Shown: positions 13,555 through 15,552 of the stretch, piece after piece | Numbering within the stretch: the stretch's first letter is position 1 | Layout of the letters: every line of letters begins with the position of its first letter | Source of the DNA: an uncultured Actinomycetes bacterium | GTDB lineage: Bacteria; Actinomycetota; Actinomycetes; Nanopelagicales; Nanopelagicaceae | Assembly: GCA_903922325.1 (NCBI GenBank) | Contig: CAIXTG010000134.1 | Span: 1 to 15,552, forward strand | Direction: 5' to 3' | Length of the DNA stretch: 15,552 bases | Translations under genes and position numbers: made by a program | The notes under the pieces: generated by a model | Databases searched by the model: none | Seen by the model: the letters and a program-made list of their open reading frames with translations, nothing else | Told to the model about the DNA's origin: nothing

Positions 13555-14621
13555 TTCATATCCTCTAGCTCGGTATCGGGTGCCACTAATGGAAATCTAA
13601 TTGAGAAAGTACTTCCAACATCAGGTGTACTCCAAACTGCCACATCACCACCATGGCGATTGGCTACATGCTTAACAATGGAAAGTCCTAAACCAGTTCC
13701 ACCAGTTTGGCGCGAGCGAGCTGGATCAACACGGTAGAAACGTTCAAAGATTCGTGCTTGTTCTGATTCTGGAATGCCAATGCCTTGATCGGTTACAGAA
13801 ATCGAAACAATGCCATCTTCAACAGCAGCTGCAATAGCAACTTTGGTGCCATCAGGGGAGTAATTAATTGCATTCTCTATTAAATTACTTAGCGCCATAA
13901 TTATCTGATCACGGTTACCAGAAATAGTTGCATGATCTATTTCGCCAGCTGTTAATCCGATATTGCGGGCTTCGGCATTTGTTTCGCATTGAGAAATAGC
14001 GACACTGATTACATCCGAGATATCGAACTCGTGTGCAACTTGTAATGGGTCGGTATCTTGCAAACGAGACAAGTTAATGATTTCTTGAACCAAATCTGTC
14101 AATCGTTTTGCTTCGGATTGCATACGAGTTGCAAATTTCTTAACCGCTTCTGGTTCATCAGTCGCGCCGAGTACTGCTTCACTAAGAAGTGATAACGCTC
14201 CGATTGGAGTCTTTAGTTCATGTGAAACATTTGCTACGAAATCTCTACGAATAGCATCAACCCGAACAGTTTCACTTTCATCTTTTACTAATACTAAAAC
14301 CAATTCAGACTCTGACAGTGGTGAGATAACAATTGTTAAATCTCGTTTTCCGTCACCGATTGGCCCACGAGGTATTTGAAAAATGCCTTCATGCTTAACA
14401 TTTGTGCGTCGCACGACTCGTATAGATGCAAGTAATTCGTGGCTGATAATTCGACCATCTCGCAATACTCCTAGGTCAGCAATTTTGCTTGATGCAAAAA
14501 TTGGCGCATCTGAATTAGCCAGGATTAGCGCACCATCTTCTAGTTGCTCGAGAGCTTCTGTCAGCACTAAAGGCAGTTGAGTATCGGTGGCCGTTACAGA
14601 CTTGGCTTTCCCGAATCTCAT
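13551..14621 (-). CDS. senX3: SenX3-like sensor histidine kinase without visible transmembrane segments
   Basis: This is the sensor kinase of the phosphate two-component system. Numbering here is from the ATG at 14645, which would give 364 aa. A PAS-like region (about 25-125) is followed by the HisKA helix with phospho-acceptor H142 in FVANVSHELKTPIG. The ATPase domain shows N258 (LIENAINYS), the G1 box DQGIGIP (286-292), the F box ERFYR (301-305) and the G2 box GGTGLGL (315-321). Mycobacterial SenX3 has two N-terminal membrane helices; here an in-frame TAA lies 27 bases before the ATG at 14645, so none can be added. I prefer the ATG at 14621 (356 aa) because TACGAT lies 6 bases upstream, fitting a leaderless mRNA; neither ATG has a Shine-Dalgarno. 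Its stop overlaps regX3. Confidence 0.9.
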   Translation of the reverse strand: MRFGKAKSVTATDTQLPLVLTEALEQLEDGALILANSDAPIFASSKIADLGVLRDGRIISHELLASIRVVRRTNVKHEGIFQIPRGPIGDGKRDLTIVISPLSESELVLVLVKDESETVRVDAIRRDFVANVSHELKTPIGALSLLSEAVLGATDEPEAVKKFATRMQSEAKRLTDLVQEIINLSRLQDTDPLQVAHEFDISDVISVAISQCETNAEARNIGLTAGEIDHATISGNRDQIIMALSNLIENAINYSPDGTKVAIAAAVEDGIVSISVTDQGIGIPESEQARIFERFYRVDPARSRQTGGTGLGLSIVKHVANRHGGDVAVWSTPDVGSTFSIRFPLVAPDTELEDMK

Positions 14622-14627
14622 GCCGCC

Positions 14628-14633
14628 ATCGTA
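14628..14633 (-). promoter_or_regulatory. Candidate -10 element for leaderless senX3
   Basis: On the minus strand TACGAT (TANNNT) ends 6 bases before the ATG at 14621, which lacks a ribosome binding site. A gap of 27 bases separates it from the PHO-box repeats, so a -35 region would sit next to the repeat array. If the ATG at 14645 is the real start, this hexamer is coding and has no promoter role. Confidence 0.35.
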
Positions 14634-14660
14634 CTGGCTGTTCATGCGAGGCTGAAAAGC

Positions 14661-14704
14661 GTTTACCGTGCGTTAACCGACTCTTGGGTAGTTGTTCATG
14701 GCAG
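14661..14704. promoter_or_regulatory. PHO-box-like array: four heptamers at exact 11-base period between senX3 and phoU
   Basis: GTTTACC (14661), GTTAACC (14672), CTTGGGT (14683) and GTTCATG (14694) start exactly 11 bases apart. The PHO box bound by actinobacterial PhoP, and similarly by RegX3, is made of 11-base direct repeats with a GTTCACC-like core. Units 1, 2 and 4 match 6, 6 and 5 of the 7 core bases; unit 3 is degenerate. The array lies in the divergent region of a senX3-regX3 operon and phoU, just where autoregulation is expected, and is 26-27 bases from the candidate -10 of each gene. Confidence 0.75.
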
Positions 14705-14730
14705 TGGCTGAAGTGAGCCCAAATAGGCAT

Positions 14731-14736
14731 TACCGT
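14731..14736 (+). promoter_or_regulatory. Candidate -10 element for leaderless phoU
   Basis: TACCGT (TANNNT) ends 6 bases before the ATG at 14743, which has no ribosome binding site. It is 26 bases from the right edge of the PHO-box array, nearly mirror-symmetrical with the senX3 side. Confidence 0.35.
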
Positions 14737-14742
14737 TACCCC

Positions 14743-15396
14743 ATGGCTTTGATCAGATCAGCGTTTCAAGATGAACTAGATGGCGTATCGCGGACTCTAG
14801 TTGAACTTTCTAAAACCGTTGCGGAATTAATCAACGACTCAACTAAGGCATTGTTAGGCGCCGATCTGCAATTGGCTGAAGAAGTAATTAGTTCAGATGA
14901 TGCAGTAGATGAGAAGCAACATGAATTAGATGCACGCATTATCGATATCATCGCTCGTCAGCAACCAGTTGCATCTGACCTGCGCGCATTAATTACCGCA
15001 TTACGCATGAGTGCCGACCTTGAGCGCATGGGAGATATGGCGCACCACATTGCCAAGATCACGCGCCTGCGTTACCCAAACTGCGCGGTACCAGCCGAAC
15101 TAACTAAAACATTTATTGAAATCGGTCGCGTGGCTGAAGCTATTGCGCTAAAGACTGGCGCAGTTATCGAAACTCGCAACACCGACATGGCAATAGAAGT
15201 TGAAAAAGACGACGATGCTATGGATCAATTACATCGCGATTTAATTTCTACTTTGTTATCCAAAGAATCTAGCTACGGAGTAGAAACAGCAATTGATTTA
15301 ACTTTAGTTGGACGTTACTACGAACGTTATGCAGATCATGCAGTATCTGTTGCTCGCCGTGTTTATTTCTTAGTTACCGGCGAATATTTTGATTAA
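14743..15396 (+). CDS. phoU: PhoU phosphate-signalling protein
   Basis: This cytoplasmic regulator (217 aa) normally links the Pst phosphate transporter to the sensor kinase and represses signalling when phosphate is plentiful. The protein is two copies of a three-helix bundle. Metal-binding E/DxxxD motifs are clear at E94-x3-D98 (ERMGD) and E194-x3-D198 (ERYAD), with related acidic runs at residues 52-56 and 156-161. I chose the ATG at 14743 because the protein then begins MALIRSAFQDEL, like other PhoU proteins of about 215 aa. A TTG at 14692 or an ATG at 14698 would add 15-17 unrelated residues and place the start inside the PHO box. No Shine-Dalgarno is present. No pst genes are in the window. 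Confidence 0.93.
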   Translation: MALIRSAFQDELDGVSRTLVELSKTVAELINDSTKALLGADLQLAEEVISSDDAVDEKQHELDARIIDIIARQQPVASDLRALITALRMSADLERMGDMAHHIAKITRLRYPNCAVPAELTKTFIEIGRVAEAIALKTGAVIETRNTDMAIEVEKDDDAMDQLHRDLISTLLSKESSYGVETAIDLTLVGRYYERYADHAVSVARRVYFLVTGEYFD

Positions 15397-15397
15397 G

Positions 15398-15419
15398 AAA
15401 GTTTGATTATCAACTTTTT
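15398..15419 (+). terminator. Weak AT-rich terminator candidate after phoU
   Basis: AAAGTT (15398-15403) pairs with AACTTT (15412-15417) around an 8-base loop and is followed by two more T residues. With only A-T-rich pairs it is weak. The remaining 15420-15512 is AT-rich intergenic sequence in which I see nothing else. Confidence 0.35.
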
Positions 15420-15512
15420 AAGTCCAAACCAGTTTGCGAGTAGTTGATTAAATCGCTTTGCCTAAAACTTTAATCTAAACATCAATCCAAGAACCAAAAA
15501 TAAAATACCGTG

Positions 15513-15552
15513 TGCGGGAGGCGGGACTTGAACCCGCACGTCCGAAGACACA
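15513..15552 (-). tRNA. tRNA-Leu, 3' part only (continues past the right edge)
   Basis: Read on the minus strand, the end of a long variable arm (GTC-TTC-GGAC) is followed by a perfect T-arm, GCGGG-TTCAAGT-CCCGC (15537-15521), then the acceptor 3' strand CTCCCGC (15520-15514) and discriminator A (15513). No CCA is encoded; the next bases are CA. The long variable arm limits the choice to Leu or Ser (Tyr is short in most bacteria of this group), and an A discriminator with a GCGGGAG-type acceptor fits Leu. The anticodon is outside the window, so the codon read is unknown. Confidence 0.85.

Noticed and set aside
14692..14742. Longer phoU start (TTG at 14692 or ATG at 14698)
   Set aside because: The extra residues are not PhoU-like, there is no ribosome binding site, and the start would lie inside the PHO-box array.
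1..15552. CRISPR arrays, insertion sequences, phage genes or integrase/attachment sites
   Set aside because: No spaced direct repeats, transposase motifs or integrase-like proteins were seen; the partial tRNA at the right edge has no integrase gene beside it within the window.

Overview
The window reads as chromosome of a small-genome, low-to-moderate GC freshwater actinobacterium, most likely of the acI/Nanopelagicales type. This is inferred from several features: a partial actinorhodopsin at the left edge; an actinobacterial mec-cysO-cysM sulfur cluster followed by murI, rph and rdgB, an order resembling the Mycobacterium Rv1334-Rv1341 region; a SenX3/RegX3/PhoU phosphate module; alanine/lysine-rich histone H1-like tails; short intergenic gaps; and several genes that appear leaderless. 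No insertion sequence, integrase, CRISPR array or other sign of recent transfer was seen.

Layout. 1-485 (minus) is the N-terminal part of a proton-pumping rhodopsin. 486-792 is a 307-base divergent intergenic region. It holds a terminator-like hairpin and competing helices in the rhodopsin leader, plus a 68-base imperfect dyad near the mec promoter. 793-2525 (plus) encodes a JAMM hydrolase, a sulfur carrier protein and a cysteine synthase. 2576-4806 (plus) holds glutamate racemase, RNase PH and the house-cleaning NTP pyrophosphatase. 4874-5740 (plus) is a membrane protein with a 90-residue H1-like Lys/Ala tail, closed by a strong terminator. 5825-8451 (minus) holds an acyltransferase-3/SGNH protein and a coiled-coil protein that also ends in a Lys/Ala tail. 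8564-10569 (minus) carries a TrhA/hemolysin III-type membrane protein and O-acetylhomoserine sulfhydrylase. 10727-12406 (minus) is a DinB-like protein followed by an MFS exporter. 12474-14621 (minus) is senX3-regX3-arsC with overlapping ends, divergent from phoU (14743-15396, plus). A partial tRNA-Leu on the minus strand enters at the right edge.

How the genes work together. CysO, Mec and CysM form the protein-thiocarboxylate route to cysteine, and MetY gives a second sulfhydrylation route towards methionine. The right-hand block is a phosphate-starvation unit: a kinase, its response regulator, PhoU, and an arsenate reductase that would detoxify the phosphate analogue taken up with phosphate. 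The senX3-phoU divergent region contains four 7-base boxes spaced exactly 11 bases apart, matching the layout of a PhoP/RegX3 PHO box and sitting almost symmetrically between two leaderless-type -10 elements. The most interesting observations are this PHO box, the attenuator-like leader of the rhodopsin gene, the two proteins with H1-like tails, and the apparent lack of membrane segments in the SenX3-like kinase.
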